DNA of 64,000 bases from Jannaschia donghaensis (GCF_001403795.1 NZ_CXSU01000005.1:187244-251243), one strand, 5' to 3'. Shown: positions 34,736 to 44,480, counted from the stretch's first letter. Program-made: numbers and translations. Notes: generated by a model from the letters alone, not told the origin.

Positions 34736-34953
34736 CGGTCTCTCCGGGGTTGGGTCGGGGTCGGGTCGGGCTTCCTTTCACATGTGGCCCGATTTTGCGG
34801 CGATCAAGCCGCCTTCGCCTCTTGGTTCCCGTGCCGGCGACCCTTAGGATGCAGCCGAGTTGCACAGGCGGTTGCACTGAAATATCCGTCGGGGCAGAGG
34901 TGTGAGCGCTAACAGACGCACGCCAGGAACATCGACCCGAAGGAACGCGACAC

Positions 34954-36399
34954 ATGAGACGCCATCGCAACGTGAAGATTGTCGCAACGCTTGGACCGGC
35001 CTCGGACGACTACGATACGATCCGCGCCTTGTTCGAAGCCGGAGCCGACGTGTTCCGCCTGAACATGAGCCATGGCGACCACGACGGGATCCGGTCGCGC
35101 CACAACATCATCCGCGACATCGAACGCGACACCGGCCGTCCGATCTGCATCCTGGCCGACCTGCAGGGCCCCAAGCTGCGCTGTGGTGTGTTCCAGGGCG
35201 ATTCCGCCGAGATCGAGCAAGGGCAGGCGTTCCGCTTCGATCTGTCGGATGCGCCGGGCGACGCGACGCGGGTGCAATTGCCGCATAAGGAAATCTTCGA
35301 CGCGCTCAAGCCTGGGGGCCATCTGCTGGTCAACGACGGCAAGCTGCGCCTGAAGGTCGAGGAGTGTGGCCCCGATTTCGCGAATTGCACCGTCATCACC
35401 GGCGGGACGATCTCCAACCGCAAGGGCGTGAACGTGCCCGACGTCGTGCTGCCGTTGGCCGCGTTGTCGGAGAAAGATCGCAAGGATCTGGAATTCGTCT
35501 GCGAGCTGGGTGTCGATTGGCTGGCGTTGTCCTTCGTGCAGCGTGCCGCCGACGTGGACGAGGCGCGCGCGCTGGCCAAGGGCCGCGCGGCGATCCTGTC
35601 CAAGATCGAGAAGCCGGCCGCCGTCGATGCCTTCGACAGCATCCTGGAGGCGTCGGACGGCATCATGGTGGCCCGCGGCGATCTGGGCGTGGAATGTCCC
35701 GTCCATGCCGTGCCGCCGATCCAGAAGCGTCTGATCCGCAAGTGCCGCGCCGCCGCCAAGCCGGTGATCGTGGCCACGCAGATGCTGGAGAGCATGATCG
35801 ACAGCCCGATGCCGACCCGCGCCGAGGTGTCCGACGTGGCAACCGCCATCTATGAGGGAACCGATGCGATCATGCTGTCGGCCGAATCCGCCGCCGGATC
35901 CTACCCGATCCAGGCCGTCGAGACGATGAATAACGTCGCGGTGGAAGTCGAAGGCGATGCCACCTATCGCGACATCATCGAGGCCAGCCGCTCGGCCAGC
36001 CTGTCGACGACCGCCGACGCCATCGTCGCCGCCGCGCGCGAGATTGCGGACACGACGGATGTGAAGGCGATCTGCTGTTTCTCGCATTCCGGCTCGACCG
36101 CGTTGAAAGTGTCGCGCGAACGGCCCCGCGTGCCGATCATCGCGCTGACGCCCATCACGTCGACCGCGCGGCGCATGGTCCTGTCCTGGGGCACCCACTG
36201 TGTCGAGACGCAGACGGTGGAACGGTTCAAGCTGGCCGTGGTGTCGGCGGTCCGCGCGGCCAAGGCGTCCGGCTTCGTAGAGACCGAGGATCAGGTCGTG
36301 GTCATGGCCGGCATCCCTTTCAACATGCCCGGATCGACCAACATCCTGCGCATCGCCCCCTGCGACGAGCGATTGATCTTCGGCGCCGAGGCGGATTGA
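34954..36399 (+). CDS. pyk: Pyruvate kinase
   Basis: A 481-residue glycolytic enzyme converting phosphoenolpyruvate and ADP to pyruvate and ATP. Clear motifs are KIVATLGPAS at the N-terminus, RLNMSHGDH, ADLQGPKLRCGVF, the catalytic ILSKIEKPAAVD, MVARGDLGVECP and ATQMLESMIDSPMPTRAEVSDVATAI (active-site region, split). The C-terminal regulatory domain includes ICCFSHSGSTAL. AAGGAACG lies before the ATG. A TTG-started membrane protein gene follows after one base. Confidence 0.98.
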   Translation: MRRHRNVKIVATLGPASDDYDTIRALFEAGADVFRLNMSHGDHDGIRSRHNIIRDIERDTGRPICILADLQGPKLRCGVFQGDSAEIEQGQAFRFDLSDAPGDATRVQLPHKEIFDALKPGGHLLVNDGKLRLKVEECGPDFANCTVITGGTISNRKGVNVPDVVLPLAALSEKDRKDLEFVCELGVDWLALSFVQRAADVDEARALAKGRAAILSKIEKPAAVDAFDSILEASDGIMVARGDLGVECPVHAVPPIQKRLIRKCRAAAKPVIVATQMLESMIDSPMPTRAEVSDVATAIYEGTDAIMLSAESAAGSYPIQAVETMNNVAVEVEGDATYRDIIEASRSASLSTTADAIVAAAREIADTTDVKAICCFSHSGSTALKVSRERPRVPIIALTPITSTARRMVLSWGTHCVETQTVERFKLAVVSAVRAAKASGFVETEDQVVVMAGIPFNMPGSTNILRIAPCDERLIFGAEAD

Positions 36400-36400
36400 T

Positions 36401-36712
36401 TTGGAAGGGCTGGACGGATTTCTGGACAGCCTGGCACGGGCCTGGGCGGGCATCCCGCCGGTTCCTGACCTGGGCTTGCCGGGTCCGCCCGACCCTCCCC
36501 TTCTGATCGTGATCGCGACGCTGGTATCGGCGCTGGGCATCATGGGCCTGGTGACCGGTTGGGTCGAAAAACGATTGTCGGCGATGTCTCTGGGCGCGAC
36601 GGTTTTGGGCATTGCGCTGTTCGTCTGGGTCTGGGAAACGGACCGCGACGGTTTCGGCTGGCTGTCGGTGCCCGAAGCTTTCGTCGAACTGGTCGCGCGG
36701 GTGCTGCGATGA
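36401..36712 (+). CDS. Small membrane protein downstream of pyk
   Basis: A 103-residue protein with two membrane helices (about 34-54 and 61-79) and a proline-rich lead-in (GIPPVPDLGLPGPPDPP). It starts with TTG at 36401, one base after the pyk stop, so it probably relies on coupling to pyk. Its stop overlaps the VOC gene by ATGA. No family recognised. Confidence 0.68.
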   Translation: MEGLDGFLDSLARAWAGIPPVPDLGLPGPPDPPLLIVIATLVSALGIMGLVTGWVEKRLSAMSLGATVLGIALFVWVWETDRDGFGWLSVPEAFVELVARVLR

Positions 36713-37119
36713 CGGTGGGCCAGACGCTGGCCCTCGTGACGATCGTGGTCGAGGATTACGATCCGGCCATCGCATTCTTCACCCGGACCCTCGGGTTCGA
36801 TCTGGTCGAGGATACGTACCAGCCCGAACAGGACAAGCGGTGGGTCGTGGTTCGCCCCTCGGGGGGTGGTGCGGGGCTGTTGCTGGCCCGCGCGACGACG
36901 CCGGATCAGACGGCGACCACGGGCGCGCAGACCGGGGGACGCGTGGCCTTTTTCCTGCGCACTGACGATATCGCACGCGATCACGCGATCTATCTGGCGC
37001 GCGGGGTCGTCTTCGTTCGGCCCCCCGCGACGATGCCTTATGGTACGGTCGCGGTGTTTCGGGACATCTGCGGCAACCTTTGGGATCTGATCGAATACGC
37101 GGACCCCGGAGCGGCCTGA
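36709..37119 (+). CDS. VOC family protein
   Basis: A 136-residue glyoxalase-fold protein: TIVVEDYDPAIAFFTRTLGFDLVEDTY at the start, GGRVAFFLRTDDIARDHAIYLARGV in the middle and DICGNLWDLIEY at the end. This branch is often annotated as a lactoylglutathione-lyase relative, without tested activity. The ATG overlaps the membrane-protein stop (ATGA), making pyk-membrane protein-VOC a likely operon. The stop lies two bases from the convergent msrB-like gene. Confidence 0.87.
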   Translation: MTVGQTLALVTIVVEDYDPAIAFFTRTLGFDLVEDTYQPEQDKRWVVVRPSGGGAGLLLARATTPDQTATTGAQTGGRVAFFLRTDDIARDHAIYLARGVVFVRPPATMPYGTVAVFRDICGNLWDLIEYADPGAA

Positions 37120-37121
37120 CC

Positions 37122-37694
37122 TCAGGCCGTCTCGGGCGTGAAGTTGAGCGCTGTTCCGTTGATGCAGTGCAGAAGTTTCTGCTGAACGAGGAGGATGTGC
37201 CCCAAGTGAGAGGCGCAGCGGCGACAATGCGTCTCGATCAGAAGAAGCGTATCGAGCGCGCGCAGATCGTCCTCGCTCAGACCTTCGGGAACGACAGGCC
37301 CATCATCGCCGGTTCCGCCGCCGAGTTGACCGTAGACGGACCGATCGATGGAGGTCATCACGCTGTCGGGTTCCGCATGGCGGTAAAACAGGAAGCCAAC
37401 GTCGAGGACGACCTTCCAACGGGCATCATAGACGGGCAAGTCGCAGCCCTTGCAGGCATACATGCCCGCTTCGGTGCTGTCCCAAAGGGGATCGCTCTTG
37501 GGACGTTCCGTGCCGCCTTCGCGCAAAATCGCGTATTCATCGTCGCTCAGCAATGCGCGCCATTCGTCGTCGGTACGTATGATCTCGTACTGGAAACCAT
37601 CGCCGTGACCTTCGGCCATCGCGGCGGGGGCCAGCGTTGCGGCGGCTCCGGCAGGCAGCGCGGCAAGAAGGGCTCTTCTGGAAACATCGGTCAT
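37122..37694 (-). CDS. msrB: MsrB-like methionine sulfoxide reductase with Tat-type signal, altered active-site loop
   Basis: A 190-residue protein with a twin-arginine-like leader (SRRALLAALPAGAAATLAPAAMA). The zinc ligands are present (CKGC at 81-84, CRRC at 157-160) and the catalytic cysteine is Cys177 in LLHCINGTALNF, close to the usual RYCINSAALKF. The substrate-binding loop normally reading GWPSF is VGFLFYRH (99-106), losing the tryptophan. It therefore looks like a divergent or altered periplasmic methionine-R-sulfoxide reductase. AAGGA sits six bases before the ATG at 37694; the longer frame is shadow. Its substrate may differ from free or protein Met-R-O. Confidence 0.8.
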   Translation of the reverse strand: MTDVSRRALLAALPAGAAATLAPAAMAEGHGDGFQYEIIRTDDEWRALLSDDEYAILREGGTERPKSDPLWDSTEAGMYACKGCDLPVYDARWKVVLDVGFLFYRHAEPDSVMTSIDRSVYGQLGGGTGDDGPVVPEGLSEDDLRALDTLLLIETHCRRCASHLGHILLVQQKLLHCINGTALNFTPETA

Positions 37695-37705
37695 TTGAAA
37701 TCCTT

Positions 37706-37733
37706 TTGCAGCTGTTATGTCCCGCACTATACG
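37706..37733 (+). promoter_or_regulatory. Possible housekeeping promoter for rpmI-rplT
   Basis: TTGCAG (37706-37711), 16 bases, TATACG (37728-37733). Each element is only a partial match to the sigma-70 consensus, and the transcript would have a 165-base leader before rpmI. Such a leader could host L20 autoregulation, but no fold was identified. Confidence 0.25.
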
Positions 37734-37897
37734 GATGGATGCCCTCACGCGCCACGAAACTGTCCGTGACGGACCGGGGCGGACACACGCTCGTGGCCCC
37801 TTGTCAGTCTGACGCATCCCCGCTATCTGGCGCGCTCGAATACCCGCATGTCCGGCGATTGGGATGCCGCGACGCGCGATGAAGAAGGAGACTTCAA

Positions 37898-38098
37898 ATG
37901 CCCAAGATGAAGACCAAGTCGAGCGCCAAGAAGCGCTTCAAGATCACGGCAGGGGGAAAAGTCCTTGCCGGTCAGGCCGGTAAGCGGCACGGCATGATCA
38001 AGCGATCGACCAAATTCATTCGTGATGCCCGTGGCACCACGACCCTGTCCGCCCCTGACGCCAAAATCGTCAAGGGCTTCATGCCCTACGACCGATAA
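37898..38098 (+). CDS. rpmI: Ribosomal protein bL35
   Basis: A 66-residue basic protein of the large subunit. [16 protein letters not shown] at the N-terminus, [15 protein letters not shown] and the end VKGFMPYDR are diagnostic of L35. GGAG lies upstream of the ATG. rplT follows after 12 bases; infC, often upstream in other bacteria, is not here. Confidence 0.98.
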   Translation: MPKMKTKSSAKKRFKITAGGKVLAGQAGKRHGMIKRSTKFIRDARGTTTLSAPDAKIVKGFMPYDR

Positions 38099-38110
38099 GG
38101 AGGAGCCGAT

Positions 38111-38470
38111 ATGTCCCGAGTTACTTCCGGCAAGGTCACCCACGCCCGTCACAAGAAGATCCTGGATGCAGCGAAAGGCTACTACGGCCGCCGCTCCACG
38201 ACCTTCAGGACCGCCACGCAGGCCGTCGACAAGGCGAACCAATACGCCACCCGCGACCGCAAGAACCGCAAGCGGACGTTCCGCGCGCTGTGGATCCAGC
38301 GGATCAACGCGGCCGTGCGCGCCCACGATGCCGATATGACGTATTCGCGTTTCATCAACGCGCTGGCGAAAGCCGGGATCGAGGTTGACCGCAAGGTTCT
38401 CGCCGATCTGGCCGTGCATGAGCCCGAGGCTTTTGCGGCCATCGTGGATCAGGCCAAGGCCGCCGCGTAA
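38111..38470 (+). CDS. rplT: Ribosomal protein bL20
   Basis: A 119-residue rRNA-binding protein needed for 50S assembly. Diagnostic segments are [28 protein letters not shown] (split), [23 protein letters not shown] and [25 protein letters not shown]. Length is standard. It is the second gene of rpmI-rplT, with an AAGGAGG-type site before the start and a strong intrinsic terminator just after the stop. Confidence 0.99.
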   Translation: MSRVTSGKVTHARHKKILDAAKGYYGRRSTTFRTATQAVDKANQYATRDRKNRKRTFRALWIQRINAAVRAHDADMTYSRFINALAKAGIEVDRKVLADLAVHEPEAFAAIVDQAKAAA

Positions 38471-38488
38471 GCGAAGCTTCCGATTTCA

Positions 38489-38516
38489 GGGGCCGTCTTT
38501 CGGGGCGGCCCTTTTT
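38489..38516 (+). terminator. Rho-independent terminator of rpmI-rplT
   Basis: GGGCCG (38490-38495) and CGGCCC (38506-38511) form a stem with a ten-base loop, followed at once by TTTTT (38512-38516). It begins 19 bases beyond the rplT stop. Confidence 0.92.
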
Positions 38517-38532
38517 CGTGTCTGCTGCTTGG

Positions 38533-39021
38533 ATGATGATCCGACCCGAACACCGTGACGATGATTCTGCGATCCGTGAACTGACGCGGATCGCCTTCGC
38601 GCCTATGGCATTTTCCGACGGGACGGAGCCTGCGGTGATCGACCGGCTGCGGGCGGACGGCGATCTGCTCGTGTCGCTGGTCGCGGTCGAGGAGGCCCAG
38701 ATCGTCGGACATATCGCCTTTTCGCCCGCAACGCTTTCGGTACCGGGTCGCTGGGTGACGCTTGGTCCCATCTCGGTCACGCCGGAACGGCAGCGACGGG
38801 GCATCGGCAAGGCGCTGATCGCCGCCGGGTTCGCGCGGTTGCGGGCACTGGGCGTCGCAGGCTGCGTGCTTACCGGGAACCCTGCGGTTTATGCCTCCTC
38901 CGGGTTTCGCAACGACCTTGGCCTGACGGCGAGCGACACGCCGAACCGCAACGTCATGGGCCTGTCCTTCGCCGGCCCGCCCCCGACCGGGCCCATCGTC
39001 TTCGCGCGGGCCTTCGGCTGA
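38533..39021 (+). CDS. GNAT family N-acetyltransferase (YhbS-like)
   Basis: A 162-residue acetyltransferase. The acetyl-CoA pyrophosphate loop is VTPERQRRGIGKALI in the middle, followed by GVAGCVLTGNPAVYASSGFRN, typical of the YhbS branch of GNAT proteins. Substrate unknown. The start at 38533 (next ATG 38536) lies just past the rplT terminator; there is no clear Shine-Dalgarno sequence, so the transcript may be nearly leaderless. A GTG at 38518 would sit in the terminator tail and is less likely. Confidence 0.85.
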   Translation: MMIRPEHRDDDSAIRELTRIAFAPMAFSDGTEPAVIDRLRADGDLLVSLVAVEEAQIVGHIAFSPATLSVPGRWVTLGPISVTPERQRRGIGKALIAAGFARLRALGVAGCVLTGNPAVYASSGFRNDLGLTASDTPNRNVMGLSFAGPPPTGPIVFARAFG

Positions 39022-39079
39022 AACTTCCTGTGGTGTTCCGTCGTTCCCTCCACGTGCCCAATCGATGATCGGACCTTCC

Positions 39080-39757
39080 ATGCGCCTTCTCGCTCTCCTT
39101 CCCTTGATCCTGTCCGCCTGTGTCGGCACCGCCGCCCCGCCGTCGGACCGCGCCATCCTTGCCATCGGCGACAGCGTGATGGCCTGGAACGGGGCGCGGG
39201 GCATTCCCGAAACGGCAGGCGCGGCCCTGGGTCGCCCGGTGGTCGACCGCGCGCAATCGGGGGCCCATCTGACCCACCCGAGCGGGGCCGCTGCCGCACT
39301 GGGCTTCGACATAACCCGGCAGTTCCCCGGCGGGACTTGGGACTGGGTCATCCTGACGGGCGGGGGCAACGATTTGCGCGGCGCGTGTCAGACGCCGGAG
39401 GAGGCGGGCATCTTGAACGGGTTGATCGGGCCGGGTCTGACCGGCGACATTCCGACCCTGATCGCGCGTATACGGGCGACCGGTGCCAAGGTCGCCTTCG
39501 TCGGATATTATGACGGGGCCGACGCGGCCCGGACGGGCTTCACACCCTGTCAGGGGGCCTTCGACACGATCAACGCCCGCATGACCCGGTTGGCCGCAAG
39601 GGATGCGGGTCTTCTGTTCTTCGATGCGGGCGACGTCATCGCGCCGTCGGACCGCAGTCTGTATGCCCGCGACCTGATCCATCCCAGCCCGGCGGGCAGC
39701 GCCATCATAGGGCGCGGACTTGCCGACGCGATCCGCGCCTTCGAGCAGCGGTCCTAG
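39080..39757 (+). CDS. SGNH/GDSL-type hydrolase, predicted lipoprotein
   Basis: A 225-residue predicted lipoprotein esterase. The signal peptide ends in the lipobox LSAC ([14 protein letters not shown]). The SGNH blocks are visible: Ser in [10 protein letters not shown] (block I), the GGGND block (III) and Asp-His in [12 protein letters not shown] (block V). Such enzymes cleave esters, including acyl or acetyl groups on cell-wall polymers. The ATG at 39080 places the signal peptide at the N-terminus; a start five codons upstream is possible. Confidence 0.85.
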   Translation: MRLLALLPLILSACVGTAAPPSDRAILAIGDSVMAWNGARGIPETAGAALGRPVVDRAQSGAHLTHPSGAAAALGFDITRQFPGGTWDWVILTGGGNDLRGACQTPEEAGILNGLIGPGLTGDIPTLIARIRATGAKVAFVGYYDGADAARTGFTPCQGAFDTINARMTRLAARDAGLLFFDAGDVIAPSDRSLYARDLIHPSPAGSAIIGRGLADAIRAFEQRS

Positions 39758-39882
39758 GTCCGACGCAAGCGACGGGCGACCGGAACCCGCGATGCCCCAT
39801 GCCGCTTTGGGTGCGGGGCGACCAACGGTTGCGCGCCTGCGTCGCGCGGGCTATTCCGCGTGCGGTCGAAAAGGGGCATGTC

Positions 39883-40947
39883 ATGGACGATCTACGCGAC
39901 AAATATCTGGGTCAGATCGCCGGCGCCGGTGACGAAGCCGACCTTGAAACCGTTCGCTTGGCGGCGGTCGGCAAGAAGGGCGAGATCGCGCTGAAGATGC
40001 GCGAGCTGGGCAAGATGACGCCCGAGGAACGCCAACAAGTCGGTCCCGCCCTCAATGCCCTGAAGGACGAAATCACGTCGGCGATTTCGGCGCGCAAGGC
40101 CGGCATGGAGGATGCGGCGCTGGATGCGCGGCTTCGGACCGAATGGCTGGACGTGACCCTGCCGACCCGCGCCCGCCGTCGCGGCACGATCCATCCCGTC
40201 AGCCAGGTAACAGAAGAGGTCACGGCTATCTTCGCCGATCTGGGGTTCAGCGTCGCCGAAGGCCCGCAGATCGAGACGGATTGGTATAATTTTGACGCCC
40301 TCAACATCCCCGGTCATCACCCTGCGCGGGCGGAAATGGATACGTTCTATATGGCGCGCGCTGCCGATGACGACCGCCCGCCGCATGTCCTGCGCACCCA
40401 TACCAGCCCGGTTCAGATCCGGTCGCTAGAAAAGACCGGTGCGCCCACGCGCATCATCTGTCCGGGCCGCGTTTACCGCGCCGATTACGATCAGACCCAC
40501 ACGCCGATGTTCCACCAGGTCGAGGGGATGGCGATCGACCGCGACATCTCCATGGCGAACCTTAAATGGGTGCTGGAGGAATTCTGCCGCGCGTTTTTCG
40601 AGATCGACGGAATCGAGCTGCGCTTCCGGGCCTCGCATTTTCCGTTCACCGAACCGTCGGCGGAAGTGGACATCCGCTGTTTCTGGGAAGGCGGGACGCT
40701 GAAACTGGGCGAAGGCGATGACTGGATGGAAATCCTTGGCAGCGGGATGATGCATCCTAAGGTGCTGGCCGCCGGTGGCATCGACCCGGACGTCTGGCAG
40801 GGGTTCGCCTTCGGCATCGGGATCGACCGCCTGGCGATGCTGAAATACGGAATTCCGGATCTGCGGGCCTTCTTCGACAGCGACCTGCGCTGGCTACGGC
40901 ACTATGGGTTCGGCGCATTGCAGGCCCCGACACGGCACGCCGGCTGA
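39883..40947 (+). CDS. pheS: Phenylalanyl-tRNA synthetase alpha subunit
   Basis: A 354-residue class II synthetase subunit. The N-terminal coiled coil ([13 protein letters not shown]...) is followed by catalytic motifs: [76 protein letters not shown] (motif 2, split) and [22 protein letters not shown] (motif 3). AAGGGG lies before the ATG at 39883. Its partner pheT does not follow; the next gene is a convergent transglycosylase four bases away. Confidence 0.98.
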   Translation: MDDLRDKYLGQIAGAGDEADLETVRLAAVGKKGEIALKMRELGKMTPEERQQVGPALNALKDEITSAISARKAGMEDAALDARLRTEWLDVTLPTRARRRGTIHPVSQVTEEVTAIFADLGFSVAEGPQIETDWYNFDALNIPGHHPARAEMDTFYMARAADDDRPPHVLRTHTSPVQIRSLEKTGAPTRIICPGRVYRADYDQTHTPMFHQVEGMAIDRDISMANLKWVLEEFCRAFFEIDGIELRFRASHFPFTEPSAEVDIRCFWEGGTLKLGEGDDWMEILGSGMMHPKVLAAGGIDPDVWQGFAFGIGIDRLAMLKYGIPDLRAFFDSDLRWLRHYGFGALQAPTRHAG

Positions 40948-40951
40948 CACG

Positions 40952-42187
40952 TCAGGGGCGGTCGCCCTCGGTCTCGTCGCGCAGGCGGTTCAGCAGATCG
41001 GGATCGACGTAGCCGTCGGGCACGAGGTCGAGCGAGACCTGCCAACGCTGGATTGCATCGAGCGTGTCCGGCCCGATCTTTGCGTCGATCTTGAGTGGAT
41101 CGAAGCCCGCGTCGCGCAGGCGCAGCTGCAGCTCGATCCGCTCTTCGTAGCTCAGCGCGCGGTCCTGCCGGGGCCACTCCGATTGCAACGCCGGCCCGCC
41201 CGCAAGACGGTCGCCCAGATGGCCGACCCCGATGACATAGGCGTCGGCGGTGTTGTATGTCTCGATCACCCGGAAATTCGCGAAGGTCATAAATGCCACC
41301 CCTTCGTGCCCCGCCGGCACGCGGATCGACGCGGGGCCGCCGTTGGGCAACGGCGCGCCACCTGGCGTGCGGATGCCAAGGTCGGCCCATTCGGCGGGCG
41401 ACTTTTCCACCCGCTCCCCGGTGAGCAGATAGTCGAATCCGTCAGGCAGGACGACTTCGGTGCCCCAGGGCTGTCCGGTCGTCCAGCCGTTTGCCTTTAG
41501 GTAGGCGGCGGTGGAGGCCAGCGCATCGGTCGGATCGTCGCCCCAAAGGTCGCGCCGGCCGTCGCCGGTGAAATCCACCGCGTGATCGCGGAACGAGGTC
41601 GGCATGAACTGCGTGTGACCCGACGCCCCGGCCCAGCTGCCCGCGAAGGCGGCGCGGGTCGTGTCACCGTCCTGAAGAATGCGCAGGCCTTCGATCAGTT
41701 GTTCCTCGAAGAAGGCGGCGCGGCGCGACCCGGCGGCCAATGTCGCAAGCGCCGAGAGGGTCGAGATGGAGCCGCGGAACGCGCCGTAACTGCTCTCCAA
41801 TCCCCAGATGGCGGCGACGACGTGCTTGTCGACGCCGAAATCCGCTTCGATCCGGGTGAGGGCGTCGGCATGGCGCGCGATCGCCGCGCGACCGTTGGAA
41901 ATGCGCAGGTCGCTGACCGCCGTGTCCAGGTAATCCCAGATCGTCTTGGTGAATTCCGATTGGTTTGCGTCGCGGCGCAGGACGTCCGGCAGCATCTCGA
42001 CCCCCGCCATTGCGGCGTTGAAGGTCGCATCGGTGATCCCTGCGGCCAGTGCGCGGGGTCTGAAATCGCGGACCCAGGTGTCGAAATCGACGGCTGCCGC
42101 GATGACGGGGCGCGCGGGTGGTCGGGAGCTGTCCTGCTGCGCGGCGGCGGGCAGGGTCAGGACGATGAGGGCAAGGATCAGGCGCAT
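40952..42187 (-). CDS. Lytic murein transglycosylase (MltB-like) with peptidoglycan-binding domain
   Basis: A 411-residue exported enzyme that cuts peptidoglycan glycan strands. Signal peptide MRLILALIVLTLPAAAQ; the catalytic Glu is in IWGLESSYGAFRG, and GSWAGASGHTQFMPTSF and DLWGDDPTDALASTAAYLKANGW (split) are typical of family 3 transglycosylases. The last 60 residues (ELQLRLRDAGFDPLKIDAKIGPDTLDAIQRWQ, split) form a peptidoglycan-binding domain. Convergent with pheS. Confidence 0.94.
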   Translation of the reverse strand: MRLILALIVLTLPAAAQQDSSRPPARPVIAAAVDFDTWVRDFRPRALAAGITDATFNAAMAGVEMLPDVLRRDANQSEFTKTIWDYLDTAVSDLRISNGRAAIARHADALTRIEADFGVDKHVVAAIWGLESSYGAFRGSISTLSALATLAAGSRRAAFFEEQLIEGLRILQDGDTTRAAFAGSWAGASGHTQFMPTSFRDHAVDFTGDGRRDLWGDDPTDALASTAAYLKANGWTTGQPWGTEVVLPDGFDYLLTGERVEKSPAEWADLGIRTPGGAPLPNGGPASIRVPAGHEGVAFMTFANFRVIETYNTADAYVIGVGHLGDRLAGGPALQSEWPRQDRALSYEERIELQLRLRDAGFDPLKIDAKIGPDTLDAIQRWQVSLDLVPDGYVDPDLLNRLRDETEGDRP

Positions 42188-42219
42188 GGTCGGACCCTAG
42201 GGCGCGGTGCGCGCAAGGG

Positions 42220-44451
42220 CTAGCGCCGAGAGGGGGCCTTGCGGAATTTGCGCTTCTTGCCGCCCTTGGGACCTGGGCGTGCGCCCCGTTGACGCTTTGC
42301 CTTGCGCGGCTCCCCGTCGATTTCCAACAGCTCCAGGATCAGGCCCCCGGTGACCGGCATCGCCTCGGCCAAACGCACCGTGACCCGTTGGCCCAGCCCG
42401 ATCTGCGTGCCGGTGTCGGTCCCGGTCAGGACCTGATCGTCGCGATCGTAGCGGAAATATTCGTCACCCAATGACCGCACGGGGATCAAGCCATCCGCGC
42501 CGGTTTCGTCCAGTCGCACGAAGACGCCGAAACTCTGCACGCCCGAGATGCGGCCGGTGAAATCGGCGCCGATCTTCTCGGACAGAAAGGCGGCGAGATA
42601 GCGGTCGTTGGTGTCGCGTTCGGCCACCATGGAGCGGCGCTCGGCCTCCGAGATGTGCTTGGCGGTCGCCTCGAGCCGTTCGATATCCGATGGCGTCAAC
42701 CCGTCGTCACCCCATTCGTGCGCGGTAATCAGCGCGCGGTGGACGATCAGGTCGGCATAGCGACGGATCGGCGACGTGAAATGGGCGTAGGACCGCAGCG
42801 CCAGGCCGAAATGGCCCATGTTCGCCGGACCATAGTAGGCTTGCGACATCGCGCGCAGGGTCGATATGGAGATCAGTTCCGACAGTTCCGTGCCGGCGGC
42901 GGCATGCAACAGATCGTTGAGCATCGCGGTGCGCAGAACCTGACCCTTCGGCAGGGAAAACCCGCTGGCCTTGGCGGTTTCGCGCAAACTCTCGATCCGG
43001 TCGTCTTCGGGCTGTTCGTGGACGCGGAACAGAAGCGGCGTGCGCCGCCGCTCCAACTCCTCGGCAGCGGCGACGTTGGCGAGGACCATGAACTCTTCGA
43101 TCAAACGGTGCGCATCCATCCGGTCGCGGAACGCGACGGAGGTGACCTCGCCTTCTTCTGACAGCAGGATCTTGCGCTCTGGCAGGTCGAGGTCCAGCGG
43201 CTGGCGCCTGTCCCGCGCGCTTTTCAACGCTTCATAGGCGGCATAGAGCGGTTTGAGCACGGTCTCCAGATAGGGGGCGGTCCTGTCGGTCGGCGCGCCG
43301 TCGATCGCCGCCTGCACTTCCTCATAGTGGAGCGCCGCGGGCGAATTCATCAAACCGCGGACAAACCGCTGATTGATCTTCAATCCGTCGGCATCGATGA
43401 CCATGCGCACCGCGATGCAGGCCCGGTCCACCCCTTCGTGCAGCGAACACAGATCGCCCGAAAGGGCATCGGGCAACATGGGAACGACCCGGTCAGGGAA
43501 GTAGGTGGAATTGCCGCGCTCCCGCGCCTCCGCATCCAATGCGGATCCGGGCGTGACATAGGCGGCAACGTCCGCGATGGCGACCCAAAGAATGTGGCCG
43601 CCGGCGTTGGCGGGGTCGGCGTCGGCCTCAGCGAAACAGGCGTCATCGTGGTCGCGCGCGTCCGATGGGTCGATGGTGATCAGCGGCAGATGGCGCAAAT
43701 CCTCCCGCCCGGCCAAAGTCGGGGGTAGGGCGTTCTCCGCCTCCTGAATCGCTTCTGGGGGGAACTCATCGCGGATGCCGTGCTGATGGATCGCGATGAG
43801 AGAGACGGCCTTTGCCGCGCCCGGATCGCCCAGCCGCGTGACGATCTTCGCCTGCTGCAGACCCATGCGGCTCTTGGGTCCTGCCTGTTCCGCTTCGACC
43901 AGTTCACCGTCACGCGCGCCGTCGGTCGCCCCGGCGGGGACGATCCATTCGGTCGAAGCCCCCTTGTCGACCGGCAGGATGCGCCCGCCTTCGGACGATG
44001 CGCGAAACACGCCGACGATCTTGCGCGGGCCGGTGGACAGCCGCCGGATCAACCGGCCTTCGTGGCTATGATCCTCGTCCTTCACCTGGGTCAGGCGCAT
44101 CAGGACGCGGTCGCCAGCGGCCAGGGCCGGGTCGTCCTTCGCCGGGATGTGCAGGATGCGCGGCTCGGCCCCGTCCCCGCGCCAGTCGTGCGGGGCGAGG
44201 TAGAGATCGCCGTCGGCATCCGGGCCGGTCACCTTGAGGACGGCGACGGGCGGCAGGCGGTTTGGGTCGTCATATGTCTTTTTCCGCTTGGTCAGATGCC
44301 CCTCGGCCTCCAACTCCCGCAGGATACGTTTCAGGTCGATGCGGTCCGCACCCTTGATCCCGAAGGCCTTGGCGATGTCGCGCTTGGACGTCAGGGCGGG
44401 ATTGTCTTCGATCCATTGCAGGATCTGCGGCTTTGTCGGGATCTGGCTCAT
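42220..44451 (-). CDS. rnr: Ribonuclease R
   Basis: A 743-residue 3'-5' exoribonuclease. An N-terminal winged helix (ILQWIEDNPALTSKRDIAKAFGI) precedes cold-shock domains, the RNB catalytic core with LITIDPSDARDHDDACFAE (metal-binding Asp cluster), RFVRGLMNSPAALHYEEVQ, FTSPIRRYADLIVHRAL and an S1 domain (FTGRISGVQSFGVFVRLDE); a basic tail KRQRGARPGPKGGKKRKFRK ends the protein. It degrades structured RNA. The start at 44451 (MSQIPTKPQIL) is normal; the upstream frame is shadow. 29 bases downstream of rmuC on the same strand. Confidence 0.97.
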   Translation of the reverse strand: MSQIPTKPQILQWIEDNPALTSKRDIAKAFGIKGADRIDLKRILRELEAEGHLTKRKKTYDDPNRLPPVAVLKVTGPDADGDLYLAPHDWRGDGAEPRILHIPAKDDPALAAGDRVLMRLTQVKDEDHSHEGRLIRRLSTGPRKIVGVFRASSEGGRILPVDKGASTEWIVPAGATDGARDGELVEAEQAGPKSRMGLQQAKIVTRLGDPGAAKAVSLIAIHQHGIRDEFPPEAIQEAENALPPTLAGREDLRHLPLITIDPSDARDHDDACFAEADADPANAGGHILWVAIADVAAYVTPGSALDAEARERGNSTYFPDRVVPMLPDALSGDLCSLHEGVDRACIAVRMVIDADGLKINQRFVRGLMNSPAALHYEEVQAAIDGAPTDRTAPYLETVLKPLYAAYEALKSARDRRQPLDLDLPERKILLSEEGEVTSVAFRDRMDAHRLIEEFMVLANVAAAEELERRRTPLLFRVHEQPEDDRIESLRETAKASGFSLPKGQVLRTAMLNDLLHAAAGTELSELISISTLRAMSQAYYGPANMGHFGLALRSYAHFTSPIRRYADLIVHRALITAHEWGDDGLTPSDIERLEATAKHISEAERRSMVAERDTNDRYLAAFLSEKIGADFTGRISGVQSFGVFVRLDETGADGLIPVRSLGDEYFRYDRDDQVLTGTDTGTQIGLGQRVTVRLAEAMPVTGGLILELLEIDGEPRKAKRQRGARPGPKGGKKRKFRKAPSRR

Positions 44452-44480
44452 GGCGGTGCAGCTAGCACGCAGGTCGGGGG

